From Antilocapra americana (Eukaryota; Chordata; Mammalia; Artiodactyla; Antilocapridae): a DNA stretch of 64,000 nt. Below are positions 33,735 to 44,270 of the stretch, piece after piece. The notes under the pieces were generated by a model. That model made no database searches. It had not been told where the DNA came from and saw nothing but the letters and a program-made list of their open reading frames with translations. The translations under genes were made by a program, and so were the position numbers. Position 1 is the stretch's first letter, and the number at the start of each line of letters is the position of its first letter. The stretch spans positions 16,614,659 to 16,678,658 of the forward strand of contig ML662449.1 in assembly GCA_007570785.1 (NCBI GenBank), given 5' to 3'.

Positions 33735-34015
33735 TTTATAACATTATTGCTTGGATTTAATTTCTCACTTACATATTTTGCTTTTTCTATTTTACTTTGA
33801 GATTCGACTAAGTTGCTCTGGAAATTGACTCTGTATCTTTAATAAACTCCCTTCTCAGTCAAGATGCTTCCACTGTATCATATTCAGGTGGATGATACTG
33901 TACTCCTTTTGTATAAATATACTGAGCATTATGAAGGGGTGACTTCTGCAATACTAGCCATATCGGATTCAGTGACACTTTTTCCATAATAAGCCTACTT
34001 TTTGTATCAGAGCAA
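33735..34015 (+). repeat. Unnamed interspersed repeat, copy 2
   Basis: Partner of 7796-8065 in the same orientation. It shares TTGGATTTAATTTCTCACTT exactly and then a chain of decayed blocks to AATACTAGCCATAT. This copy seems to start earlier, with GTATAACAAACCATCCCAAA, which looks like the left part of an old MER-type repeat. Confidence 0.6.
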
Positions 34016-34024
34016 GATTTTTTT

Positions 34025-34185
34025 CTTTCAGTTTTATTCAGATAAAACTGATATATAGTAGTGTGTGAGTTTGAGATGTACAATAATTTGTTTCAATGCC
34101 CTGACTTACATTTGTTGCAGAGTGATTATCACAATAAATTTAGTTAACATCCATCATTTCATATAATTACTGAAGAACAATGACA
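34025..34185 (-). mobile_element. Old L1 3' end, antisense
   Basis: ATAAAACTGATATATAGTAG, TGAGTTTGAGATGTACAATA and CATCCATCATTTCATATAAT match the antisense of an L1M/L1ME 3' end. Confidence 0.65.
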
Positions 34186-34188
34186 AAA

Positions 34189-34272
34189 AATAAAAGGAAG
34201 GAAGAAATGAAGAAAGGAGAGGAGGAGAAAGAAAGGAAAGAAATAAAAGGAAGGAAAGAAAGAAAGAAATTT
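34189..34272. repeat. Purine-rich GAAA/GGAA microsatellite
   Basis: About 80 bases of almost pure purine on the plus strand, made of GAAA, GGAA and GAGGA units. Confidence 0.9.
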
Positions 34273-35594
34273 TAACTCATAATGAGAACTTTTAGGAATT
34301 ACTTACTTAACAAATTTCAAATATATTGTACACACAAGTGTTAACTCCAGGCAAGTTTGACTTGGGCATTTCTAATCAGGTTAGCATGGGGCTGGTGATC
34401 TTGGTTGACATTATTCAATTTGACATTCTGAATGATCTAGGGGCCTGAAATGGGCTGTTATTTCCCTGCCTCATGATTGCTCTCCAATGGCTTTAGTGAA
34501 TATTTTTAAAAAATGATTTTTCATAATTGTTATGAACTGTAATCTTAATCAAAGGTAAACTTACCTGGCAACATACAAATAAAAAGTTCAACTGCAAACA
34601 TTTGAAGTTGGACTTTTAGTATATAGATATTAATAACATTTCTATCTTCTATATATTTTTAATTTGATTTTGTTTTCCATATTTCTGTTATATATGTCTA
34701 TTAAAAAAAGAGCTCTTCAACAAAATCTCACAGCTCAATAATTTGTTTTTGGTTTTATTCCATTTTCAAGTTCTTTATCTAAAATATTGCGCATTTTTTA
34801 CTTGGTGTTTTGATGTGAGTTTTCATAATTGCAAGTATTAAGTTCATGCCCTCAGTAGCTCCCTTTCATCTATTACAAATCTATTTGGCTTGTGACCTTT
34901 GTTGTAACAGTGTATTCTCAGTTATTTAATTATGTTTTCATTAGTTTGTTTCCCTTACTTAGCTCAGCCATTTTGACAGTTAATTTGTACCTGAGGGGAG
35001 AGACAGGGCTCCACCTTACGCTCTTCTGGTGAATTGAAGCTGGGATGTGGCATAAAGCAGAAAACCTTGTTGCCATAGCCCAGGATAGGCCACCTCCATC
35101 TGCTGCATACCGCATCCTGCCTTTGTGTACCTTGAGCCTCCACACTAATTTTTACAAAAGCATTTTTTTCTTTCACCGTCTTTGGCTGTCCTGTTCAGAA
35201 GTTTCTGATCAGATATTTATGTTCTATAAATACATCTGTTTCCATATTTTGACACCTGGATCTTCTCTAAACTCTACTGTCATGTCCTCCCACAGCAGAT
35301 CAGAGCTATTTCTTTTTTTTCCTACAAGAATGACATCATTTTAAAAATGATTATTAGTCATATTCTTATACTTCCCAATAGCTTTTGTGGCATCTCCACA
35401 AAAGCTACTAAAAGCCCCAGTTTTAGTTTTCTATTCATAGCTTAATAAAATATATATCATTGATAGACTATACTTAATTGAATCAATGGTCTTTATATTT
35501 TATTATGGTCACAAATCAGGTAAAATAATAACAAATATAAGCTAGCACTATGTTAAAATATATTTGATTTCCAATTTAATTAATCAACCATAAT
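34273..35594. other. Unassigned intergenic DNA
   Basis: No named repeat. The stretch 34960-35145 is less AT-rich and open on both strands (up to 99 codons on plus, 71 on minus), but shows no family resemblance. A perfect hairpin at 35379-35407 is listed separately. Confidence 0.4.
35379..35407. repeat. Perfect inverted repeat (hairpin)
   Basis: TAGCTTTTGTGG and its exact reverse complement are separated by CATCT. A 12-base perfect stem is more than expected by chance at any given site, but no function is indicated. Confidence 0.65.
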
Positions 35595-35750
35595 TTTCAA
35601 ACTTTAGTCTGTATCATAATTACACAGAGTGCTTACTAAAACACAAGTTCCTAAGTCCTAATATCAAGAGTCACTGATTCTAAGATCTGGGATTTTGCCC
35701 TGAGAATTTGCACTTCTAACAAGTTCACAAGTGCTGCTACTGTATCTCTG
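35595..35750 (+). mobile_element. MER5A/MER5B (hAT-Charlie) DNA transposon
   Basis: TTTTCAAACTTTAGTCTGTA, CACAAGTTCCTAAGTCC, CACTGATTCTAAGATCTGG, and TTTGCACTTCTAACAAGTTC match the MER5 family from one end past the middle. Both ends are decayed. Confidence 0.72.
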
Positions 35751-36048
35751 TTAAAAATGATGAGATTTGACTCAGATACTTACATTAGCACAACAGAAAG
35801 ACAGATGAAGCCCAACTTCATTTGATGTCTGGGTTTACTTATTGTCAGCTATGTAACCTTCAAAACTTTTGATTATTCTATTAGTTTTATCTGGAAGATT
35901 TCAAACTCTTTCCACCATATCTAATTTGATATGTCTACATGCAAAGACTTGTACACAAATCTTGCATGTAAGAATTTGATTGGTGCTTCCTTTTCCTTTG
36001 TACAAGTTAGACTTCTCCAGGGAAATGGAACAAACTGTAAATATACAT
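35751..36048. other. Unassigned intergenic DNA
   Basis: No feature recognised. Confidence 0.4.
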
Positions 36049-36262
36049 TGCTGCTCCTTAGTTGCTAAGTCATGTCCGACTCTTTGCAACCTCATGAACT
36101 GTAGCCCACCAGGCTCCTTCATCCATGGGATTTCCCAGGCAAGAATACTAGAGGGGATTGCCAGTTCCTTCTCCAGGGGATCTTCCTGACCCAGTGATTG
36201 AACCAGGGTCTCCTGCATTGCAGGTAAATTCTTTACTATCTGAGTCACCAGGGAACCCCCCT
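36049..36262 (-). repeat. Bov-tA SINE, antisense
   Basis: Full-length SINE in minus orientation: reverse of the tail at the left (GTTGCTAAGTCATGTCCGAC) and reverse of the head at the right (ATCTGAGTCACCAGGGAACC). The B-box in sense reads TGGTTCAATCA. Frames on both strands here are read-through. Confidence 0.9.
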
Positions 36263-36295
36263 CCCACCACCATGTATATATGTGAGTGCTTGTGT

Positions 36296-36307
36296 GTGAG
36301 AGAAAGG

Positions 36308-36356
<49 letters not shown>

Positions 36357-36358
36357 GA
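36296..36358. repeat. (GA)n microsatellite
   Basis: Two GA tracts of about 28 and 26 bases separated by one CAGA interruption, directly downstream of the SINE. Confidence 0.93.
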
Positions 36359-36581
36359 GGTGAGTGGAGAGATGTTTACATTATTTTGGTGGCTTGCCAG
36401 TAAGCTTGAAATTCTAGCAAGACTTGATGGTGAAGTCTTGAGTTAGAGATAGTCTGGAGGTGGAATTCTTTCCTTCTAGGGAAATCATAGTCTTTTCTTC
36501 TAAAATCTTTTATTGGTTGAAGCATATACATCTCATGAAATGTAATCTTCTTTACTCATGGTCTACTATTATAATTTAAAT

Positions 36582-37252
36582 GTTGTTGTTGTTCAGTCGT
36601 TTAGCCATGTCTGACTCTTTTTGACCCCATGGGCTGCAGCATGCCAGGATTCCCTGTCCTTTACCATCTCCCAGAGCTTGCTCAAATTCATGTCCATTGA
36701 GTCAATGACATCATCCAAATATCTCATCCTCTGCCATCTCCTTCTCCTCCTGCCTTCAATCTTTTCCAGCATCAGGGTCTTTTCTAATGAGTCAGCTCTT
36801 CGCATCAGGTGGTCAAAGTATTGGAGCTTCAGCTTCAGCATCAATCTTTCCAATGAATATTCAGGAATATTTCCTTTAGGATTGACTGTTTTTTTCTCTT
36901 TGATGTCAAAGTGACTCTTGAGTCTTCTCAGCGTCACAGTTCAAAAGCATCAGTTTTTCTGTGGTTTATGTTCCAACTCTCATATCCATACAGGACTACT
37001 GGAAAACCATAGCTTCAACTATATGAACCTTTGTCAGCAAAGCAATATTTCTGATTTTTAATGTGCTGTCTAGGTTTGTCATAGCTTTTCTTCTAAGAAG
37101 CAAGTGTCTTTTAGTGTTGTGACTGAAGTCACCATCTGCAGTGATTCTAAAGCCCAAAAAAATAAAGTTTGTCACTCTTTCCATTGTTTCTGCATCTATT
37201 TGCCATGAAATGATGGACCAGATGGCATGACCTTCATTTTTTGAATGTTTTT
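36582..37252 (-). mobile_element. BovB 3' fragment, antisense
   Basis: Antisense BovB from its 3' terminus (TTGTTGTTGTTCAGTCG) to about 670 bases inside (TGAAATGATGGACCAGATGG). Minus-strand frames 36593-36937 and 36996-37385 give recognisable BovB C-terminal sequence ([40 protein letters not shown]). The two frames do not join. Confidence 0.92.
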
Positions 37253-38507
37253 TGAACTTATATGTTAAATCACATCTTAAAAAAAACACCTTTCCAGAAA
37301 CATATATACTAGCTTTTGGCCTAAAATCAGGTACTAAATTATAGCCTAAGTGAGTTATGAAATTAACCTTTATTCTCTCTGACATCTAGTTTAGTTTATT
37401 CAATGGGGAACTCTAGCAGGAAAAGTAAAAAAATCTGTAAGAATAGTTGTTGGTTTCCTTCTAGATGTGTTATCATAGATCCAGTTTCTGAGGACACTCT
37501 TTACACTTGACCTTTAGTTTCTAATTCCATGAATGGCTCTCCTTTTCTGTCACCCATTCCCATGGTGGAGTAGAACCAATTTCTTCTTCTCACCTCTCAT
37601 CAGTTCCCCGGTCCTATACTACCCTTTATGGTTTGCTCCAATACTTCTCATATCTTTGATAATAGCCCTTTTAAAACTCTCCTTAAATTGTCCAACTTGA
37701 CCTTGCTCTCCTTTTCCTTCTGGAACTAGACAGACAAAAAAAAAATGTTTGATTTGACATTTATAGACTATTCCTGTGGATATTTAAATCTCTATAACAA
37801 AGTTATCCATATTTCTTCCATTGTTTAAGAATTTCCTTCTGACTCTTAGAGATTTCAGCAGTTCATTGTGACTTCCAGTTTTACCTTAAATCCCCTTCAT
37901 CTGCAGAGACATCATTTCTCAACCTTCCATTGACACCAGAAAACAGGTTTAATCTTTGGAAATACAACAAATACTGATATTGAGCTGAATAATAACCTCA
38001 GAACATAGAATATACTCTTCACTATCAAACTGCTTCAATCATACCTGGCTCTGCTGGAAGCAAAAGACTGGCTGTCCTTTAGATCAGCAGTTGGTACCAA
38101 TTATATAATTGTGGTGGGATAATATGGTACTTTCACTCACTTTATCCACCTCCATTGGCTCTTCTCAATGGGAAATATAATGATTTTTGACTGGTTGGTT
38201 AGTGTTTGTATAGCCAGCACTCAATCTGCACCTGCTTGCTGCTCAGAGTAATAATTCTCCTCTCCCTCCCTGCCTTGTGAAACAGACTGTATTCTAGCAG
38301 CTAGTGATAGAATTTTTGTAGGACTATGATATAAAAACAACAGAGAAGCTACTTTATAAGCTTACTCTAGAGTTTAGGCTAGAGTTGGTAACATGATACA
38401 TCAAAGCTACAGCAAATGCAGAGTCTTTCCATTTATTTGCTATTGCATGTGTACTTGTCTTTTCAGATAGAGTTTTTTGAACCCATTAGTGCATCATGCA
38501 AAATTCC
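37253..38507. other. Unassigned intergenic DNA
   Basis: About 1.25 kb without a recognised repeat. Some parts (37440-37730) are pyrimidine-rich on the plus strand. No long open frame. Confidence 0.4.
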
Positions 38508-38678
38508 AGTTTGGACGAAGCACAAGCTGGAGTCAAGATTGCTGGGAGAAATAGCAATAACCTCAGATATGCAGATGACACCAACCTTATGGCAGAAAGG
38601 GAAGAGGAAATAAAGAGCCTCTTGAAAGTAAAAGAGGAGAGTGAAAAAGGTAGCTTAAAACTCAACATTTAAAAAACT
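38508..38678 (+). mobile_element. Short internal BovB fragment with catalytic box
   Basis: Only about 170 bases of BovB, truncated at both ends, covering the reverse transcriptase catalytic box. The DNA at 38562-38590 still encodes RYADDTNLMAE. It lacks the BovB 3' end, so it is not a normal truncated insertion. A deletion or secondary duplication must have made it. Confidence 0.88.
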
Positions 38679-39275
38679 TATGTGTATTCATACATAGATA
38701 TTATCTTTTAGCTAATATATTTGTGAGTATATTGAAGAAATCTCTGTGCTTTATCAATAAACACTTCAATGTGTATCTCCTAAGAACAAAAACAACCTTC
38801 TACCTAAAGATAGTATGTGCATATTTCTCAATAATTTAACATTGATTCATTCAATTTTCCAATTGTCCCAATAAAAAACTTTAGAAATATTTTCCTCTTA
38901 TTCTAAGATTTAATTAAAAGGTTCATACACTGAATTTTGTTGTTTTGTACTTTAGTTTACATTTAATTTAGAAGTGTCTCTTTTCCTAAACTAACTTTTG
39001 TTGGTGGTGGTAACCAGTATAGGCCAGTTATTTTTAGATACATACATGCTTGGTTATCTGATAGCTGTCTCATGATTGGATCCAAGTTAAAACGTTTTGA
39101 CAGGAATACAACAAATGTCGTACATAGTTATCACAACAAGGGATTATCTTATTATTATTCTGATTATCCTATTAATCAGTTTGTCCTGTTGCTGATGCTA
39201 TTAAGTTATAGAGAGCCTATGAATATCCAAGTCACTGAATGATTAATTAATGTTTTCTAATTCTGTCATCTCTTG
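38679..39275. other. Unassigned intergenic DNA
   Basis: No feature recognised. Confidence 0.4.
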
Positions 39276-39501
39276 TACATTTATTGGCTTCCCTGGTGGC
39301 TCAGACAGTGAAAAATCTGCCTGTAATGTAGGAGACCCAGGTTCGATCCCTGGGTCAGGAAGATTCCCCTGAGAAGGGAATGGTTACTCTCTCCTTGCCT
39401 GGAGAATTCCAAGGAGAGAGAAGCCTTGCAGGCTACAGTCTCTGGGATCTCAGAGTTGGACATGACTGAGTGACTCACACTTTCACTTTCATACATTTAT
39501 T
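39276..39501 (+). repeat. Bov-tA SINE with 10-base target duplication
   Basis: Well-kept SINE at 39286-39491 with an intact consensus B-box (GGTTCGATCCC) and tail GAGTGACTCACACTTTCAC. TACATTTATT flanks it at 39276-39285 and 39492-39501. Among the copies here it is one of the closest to consensus, so probably younger. Confidence 0.93.
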
Positions 39502-40440
39502 ACATGTGTTTGTCTGTTCAAAATGAGTTTCTTTCTTTAATGTTTATTTAGATTATCCATGTGGAATTTACAAGTACTCTTCTTTTATAATTAAGTAAAG
39601 TTAAACTTAACTAAAAGTTAAAATCACCATCATCACTGTTTATTTTGATATATAAATTTTCCTTTTAGATATTCCTTAGTCCTCAAGAATTTTTTTTTCG
39701 CCAAACAAATTATTTTGGGAACAAATTGCATTTTACTTGTTCTATCTAGACCTGCAATCAGCACATTAAAAGTTGGTAAAATTTAATAAGGGATGGTAAG
39801 GGTGGCTCGGTTATGTAAAATGGAGTTTAGAAATCAATATTGGGGTACTAACTTTATTCATTACTACCAAAATGTCATTGAGTTTAATCTGTTTTAGTGG
39901 TGAGAAGTAGGGAACACGTGGTATGAAAATCAATCACAAGTTTATGTTAATGCCTCCAAGTATTAGCCAAGGAAACAGGGTTTTTCTCCAGTGTATATAC
40001 ATATATGGTGAGAATTTTGATTCACAAGGAGTTGTTGCCTTAATTTTTTATAATGCAACATCATATGCGTAAAGATAATCAAATGCACCTCTGCTAATTG
40101 TAAAGCTACTTAGTAGAGTTCAATAGTCTTATGCAATCTTTTGTCTTTAGTAGACATATATATGTATATATTCACACACACAAATCTTATAGAAAACATA
40201 CAATTAGAGTAAGATATTCAAAATTAAATAGTATTAATATTCTTTTAAATGTTCTTCTGGGTGGATACTTTGAATATGATGTGTACTTAAGGTCTTTACT
40301 TTCTGTTTATGCTCAATATTAAATCATTCTAGTTGACTTAAATTTAGAGAGATAAAAATGTTCTAAAGGTTAAAAAATTTAAAATATGTGAGCATTTCAG
40401 TGAAAATGACAGAATAGATTGCTCCAAAGCATACAGATCT
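39502..40440. other. Unassigned AT-rich DNA
   Basis: No feature recognised. Confidence 0.4.
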
Positions 40441-40444
40441 TTTT

Positions 40445-40682
40445 CAGCCTACAGATCTTTTACATCCTTGTTTAAATTTGTCCCTAAGTATTTTTTGATG
40501 CTATCGTGAATGGGACTATTGTTTGTTTTTTCAGATACTTTATTGTTGTTGTATAGAAACACAACTCATTTCTGTATGTTGGATTTGTGTCTTGAAACTG
40601 CTGAATTTGTTGATTAGTTCTGATAGTTTTTTGATGAAGTCTTTTAGAGTTTTCTTTATGCAATATTATCATAAATAGCAAA
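40445..40682 (-). mobile_element. Old L1, inverted 5' segment
   Basis: Antisense L1M ORF2 (late reverse transcriptase region). Minus-strand frame 40484-40729 reads INQQIQQFQD... and TIVPFTIASKNT near the left end, where other L1s have TIPFTIASK. The next L1 part at 40684 is in sense orientation. Confidence 0.72.
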
Positions 40683-40683
40683 A

Positions 40684-40820
40684 GATAAAGGCGACCTGTA
40701 GAATGGAAGAAATACTTAAAAACATACATCTGGTAAGGGGTTAATATCCAAAATATATAAAGTACTCATGACTCAAAAGCAAAGCAAATGATGTAATTAA
40801 AAATGGACAGAGGCACTGCT
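40684..40820 (+). mobile_element. Old L1, sense segment, part 1
   Basis: AGATAAAGGCGACCTGTAGA, GGGGTTAATATCCAAAATAT and CATGACTCAAAAGCAAAGC match ORF2 downstream of the catalytic region. It is interrupted by a younger L1 tail at about 40821 and continues at 41505. Confidence 0.72.
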
Positions 40821-40923
40821 ATATTGAAAATGGATAATCAACAAGGACCTGTTGTATATCACAGATATCTCTGTTCAATATTATGTAACAACGTATGTGG
40901 GAAAAGGATTTGAAAAGGCATAA

Positions 40924-40968
<45 letters not shown>

Positions 40969-41010
40969 TGTGTATATATATATATACACATATGTATACA
41001 TGCATATACT
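40821..41010 (+). mobile_element. Younger L1 3' end, part 1
   Basis: Ruminant L1 3' untranslated region: GAAAATGGATAATCAACAAG, CTCTGTTCAATATTATGTAA, then a (TA)n run at 40931-40965. It is inserted into the older L1 and itself split by two SINEs. Confidence 0.75.
40931..40988. repeat. (TA)n microsatellite
   Basis: A pure TA run of about 35 bases followed by a second shorter run after GCATGTG. Confidence 0.93.
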
Positions 41011-41203
41011 GGGCTTCCCTTGTGGCTCAGCTGGTAAAGAATCTGCTTGCAATGTGGGAAACCTGGGTTCAATTCCTGGCTTGAGAAGATCCCCTGGAGA
41101 AGGGAATGGCTACCCGCTCCAGTATTCTGGCCTGGAGAATTCCATGGACTGTATAGTCCACAGGACCGCAAAGAGTCGGACATAACTGAGCAACTTTCAC
41201 TCA
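41011..41203 (+). repeat. Bov-tA SINE
   Basis: Full SINE with head GGGCTTCCCTTGTGGCTCAG, B-box GGGTTCAATTC, and tail GAGTCGGACATAACTGAGCA, inserted into the L1 tail near its TA run. A deletion has removed part of the consensus before CATGGACTGTATAGTCC. Confidence 0.9.
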
Positions 41204-41267
41204 TTCATGTATATATAACTGAGTCACTTTGCTATGCACCTGAAACTATCACAACCTTGTTAATCAA
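41204..41267 (+). mobile_element. Younger L1 3' end, part 2
   Basis: CTGAGTCACTTTGCTATGCA and CCTGAAACTATCACAACCTT match the ruminant L1 tail between the two SINEs. Confidence 0.78.
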
Positions 41268-41478
41268 GTGAGTTGTTGTTTAGTTGCTAAGCCATGTCTG
41301 ACTCTTTTGCAACCCTATGGACTGTAGCTCTCTAGGCTCCCTCTGTCTGTGGGATTTCCCAGGCAAGAATACTAGAGTGGGTTGCCATTTCCATCTCAAG
41401 GGGACTTTCCTTACTCTGGGTCTAACCTGCATCTCCTGCATTGGCAGATGGGTTCTGTACAACTGAGCCACCAGGAAT
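41268..41478 (-). repeat. Bov-tA SINE, antisense
   Basis: Full-length SINE in minus orientation from TTTAGTTGCTAAGCCATGTC at the left to GTACAACTGAGCCACCAGG at the right. It lies 65 bases from the sense SINE, so the two form an inverted pair that could fold on itself in a transcript. Confidence 0.9.
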
Positions 41479-41504
41479 AATCCATATAAAATAAAAAGTT
41501 GAAA
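41479..41504 (+). mobile_element. Younger L1 3' end, part 3 (tail)
   Basis: ATCCATATAAAATAAAAAGT is the usual end of this L1 family, after the second SINE. Confidence 0.65.
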
Positions 41505-42225
41505 AAATAGACAGTGGAATACAAGTAGTTATTTTTCCAAAAAACATCAACATAAAAATTGGCTTACCATGACAAACCAGCAGGGAAATGTAAATGAAAT
41601 CACAGTGGACTATCACCTGGCATTTTTTAGACAAACTATTCTCAAAAAGACAAAAGATGAATGTTGGCATAGATATTGAGAAAAGAGAGCCCATGTGCTT
41701 TATTGGTGAGAATGTAAATTGATGTAGCCAATTTGGAAAACAGTAGAGAAGTTTCTCAAAAACTTAAAAATAGAAGTAGCATATGATCTAACAGTCCCAT
41801 TTCTGGATATATATATATATATATAAAGGAAATAAAACAAAGATCATGAAGAGATATCTGCACAGTTTCTTAATCTTTAGTCACAATAGCCAATATATGG
41901 AAACATTCTAAGTGCTGTCTGTCACTGTATGAAAGAATAAAGTGTGCATATATACACATATATGTATATAAACACAATGGAGTATTATATAGTTATGAGA
42001 AAGAGAAATCCTATCACCTGTGACAATATGAGCATACACTGAGGGCTTTATGTTTTTTGAATTAGCAGACAGAGAAAGACAAATATTATACAGAACACTA
42101 ATGTGTGGAACCTGAAAAAAGCAAACTCATAAAAATAGTAGAATGGTGTTTGGCAGGGGTTGATAGGTAGAGAAGATGAGGTTGTTGGTCAAAGGTATAT
42201 ATTTCCACTTATTAGATCAAATAGG
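41505..42225 (+). mobile_element. Old L1, sense segment, part 2
   Basis: Continuation of the older L1 through ORF2 end and 3' untranslated region: AAATGTAAATGAAATCACAG, GAATGTAAATTGATGTAGCC, CACAATGGAGTATTATATAG, GTAGAATGGTGTTTGGCAGG. It ends directly at the BovB copy that follows. Confidence 0.78.
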
Positions 42226-42227
42226 CC

Positions 42228-43735
42228 TTAGGAAGCATTACAATGAACAAAGCTAGTGGAGGTGATGGAATTGCAGCTGAACTATTTCAAATTCTAAAAG
42301 ATGATGCTATTTAAGTGCTAACACTCAATATGCCAACAAATTTGGAAAACTCAGCAGTGGCCACAGGACTGGAAAAGGTCAGTTTTCATTCCAATCCCAA
42401 AGAAAGGCAATGCCAAAGAATGGTCAAATTACCACACAACTACACTCATCTCATGCTAGTAAAGCAATGCTCAAAATTCTCCAAGCCAGGCTTCAGCAAT
42501 ATGTGAACCATGAACTTCCAGATATTCAAGCTGTTTTTAGAAAAGGCAGAGAAACCAGTGATTGAATTGCCAAAATCCACTGGATCATCAAAAGTGCAAG
42601 AGAGTTCCAAAAAAACATCTATTTCTGCTTTATTGACTATGCCAAAGTCTTTGTGTGGATCACAACAAACTGGAATGTTCTGAAAGTGTTGGGAATACCA
42701 GGCCACCTGATCTGCCTCTAGAGAAACCTGTATGCAGGTCAGAAAGCAACAGTTGGAGCTGAACGTGGAAAAACAGACTGGTTCCAAATAGGAAAAGGAG
42801 TACGTCAAGGCTGTATATTGTCACCCTGCTTAACTTCCATGCAGAGTACATCATGAGAAAGGCTGGGCTAGATGAAGCACAAGCTAGAATCAAAATTGTC
42901 TGGAGAAATATCAATAACCTCAGATATGCAAATGGCACCACCCTTATGGCAGAAAGTTAAGAGGAACTAAAGAGCGTCTTGATGAAAGTGAAGAGAAGAA
43001 TGAAAAAGTTGGCTTAAAACTCAACATTCAGAAACCTAAGATGATGGCATCCAGTCCCATCACTTCATGGCAATTAGCTGGGGAAACATGGTTGACTTTA
43101 TTTTGGGAGGCTTCAAAATCACTGCAAATGGTGATTGCAGTCATGAAATTGAAAGATGCTTACTCCTTGGAAGGAAACGTATGACCAACCTAAACAGCAT
43201 ATTAAAAAGCAGAAACATTACTTTGCCAACAAAGGTTCATCTAGTCAAAACTATGTTTTTCCAGTACTCATATATGGATGTGAGAGTTGGACTATAAAGA
43301 AAGATCAACACTGAAAAACTGATGCTTTTGAACTGTGGTGTTGGAGAAGACTCTTGAGAGTCTCTTGGACTGCGAGAAGATCCAACCAGTCCATCCTAAA
43401 GCAGATCAGTTCTGGGTGTTCATTGGAAGGACTGATGTTTAAGCTGAAGCTCCAATACTTTGGCCACCTAATGCAAAGGGCTGACTCATTTGAAAAGACC
43501 TGATGCTGGGAAAGATTGAGGGCAGGAGGAGAAGGGGAGGGCAGGAGGAGAAGGGGAGGGCAGGAGGAGAAGGGGACAACAGAGGATGAGACGGTTGGAT
43601 AGCATCAACGACTCAAGGACATGGATTCGGATAAACTCCGGGAGTTGATGATGGACAGGGATGCCTAGTGTGCTGCAGTCCATGGGGTCACAAAGAGTCA
43701 TACAGGACTGAGCAACTGAATTGAGCTGATGCATC
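42228..43735 (+). mobile_element. BovB, longest copy in the window, sense
   Basis: About 1.5 kb of BovB, from the region just before the reverse transcriptase (ATGAACAAAGCTAGTGGAGG) to the 3' terminus (GGGTCACAAAGAGTCATACA...GAGCTGATG). In the first third the frame is interrupted. The catalytic box at about 42922-42945 has decayed from YADD to YANG, so it is inactive. Frame 43067-43297 holds the NSILKSRNITLPTKVHLVK block. A three-copy 19-base repeat lies at 43520-43576. Minus-strand frames 42446-42941 and 43486-43737 are antisense shadows. Confidence 0.93.
43520..43576. repeat. 19-base tandem repeat x3 inside BovB
   Basis: The unit GGGCAGGAGGAGAAGGGGA occurs three times without change. The BovB consensus has it once. 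Each extra copy shifts the reading frame. Confidence 0.95.
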
Positions 43736-43889
43736 ACATTTGCTATTTGTTTTTATTATTCATCTGAATTTTGAGATACAGTTGAAAAATGTTTATACAT
43801 ATGCAGATTTTAAAGAAAGTCTGTCATAATTTCCAGTATATTTATGTTGCTCATTTCTCTCTTTAGATCCAAACTATTAAGTTTTACTG

Positions 43890-44270
43890 ATGTGTTTTAA
43901 CAAGAGATGAAATTGTACCCTTATAAATGGATGTCTAATCATACCATTACCATATATTATAAGCATATTTTGACCCTAGCAATTTGGAACATTATTATCA
44001 TAAGAAAGTTTCATATTTCTTTAGTATACTTTGGACTTTCAGCTTCTGTTCTACTTGATTATATATTCTTCTGCCAATTCTACAGTTTTAAAATTTTAGA
44101 TGTTCTGTTTTAATATCTGATTGGGTTAGTTCACCCAATTTTTAAAAAATATTTTAAATTATTTTATGACCATGGTAAGTAAGTTCTTGTCTTCCATTAT
44201 ATTTTAAATTTTATTATTTATGTATGTTATCATTATTCAGTTTTGTATGTTTATATTACATTTTGCCAAA
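43890..44270 (-). mobile_element. Possible old L1, antisense
   Basis: CTACTTGATTATATATTCTT, TTCTGCCAATTCTACAG and GTTTTAATATCTGATTGGG resemble the antisense L1M ORF2 section around the block that usually reads 'TGTCTGTTTTTGTGCCAGTA'. Strongly diverged. Confidence 0.45.

Noticed and set aside
36296..36358. GA tract as a possible regulatory element
   Set aside because: It is a plain dinucleotide microsatellite next to a SINE; nothing nearby suggests a promoter.
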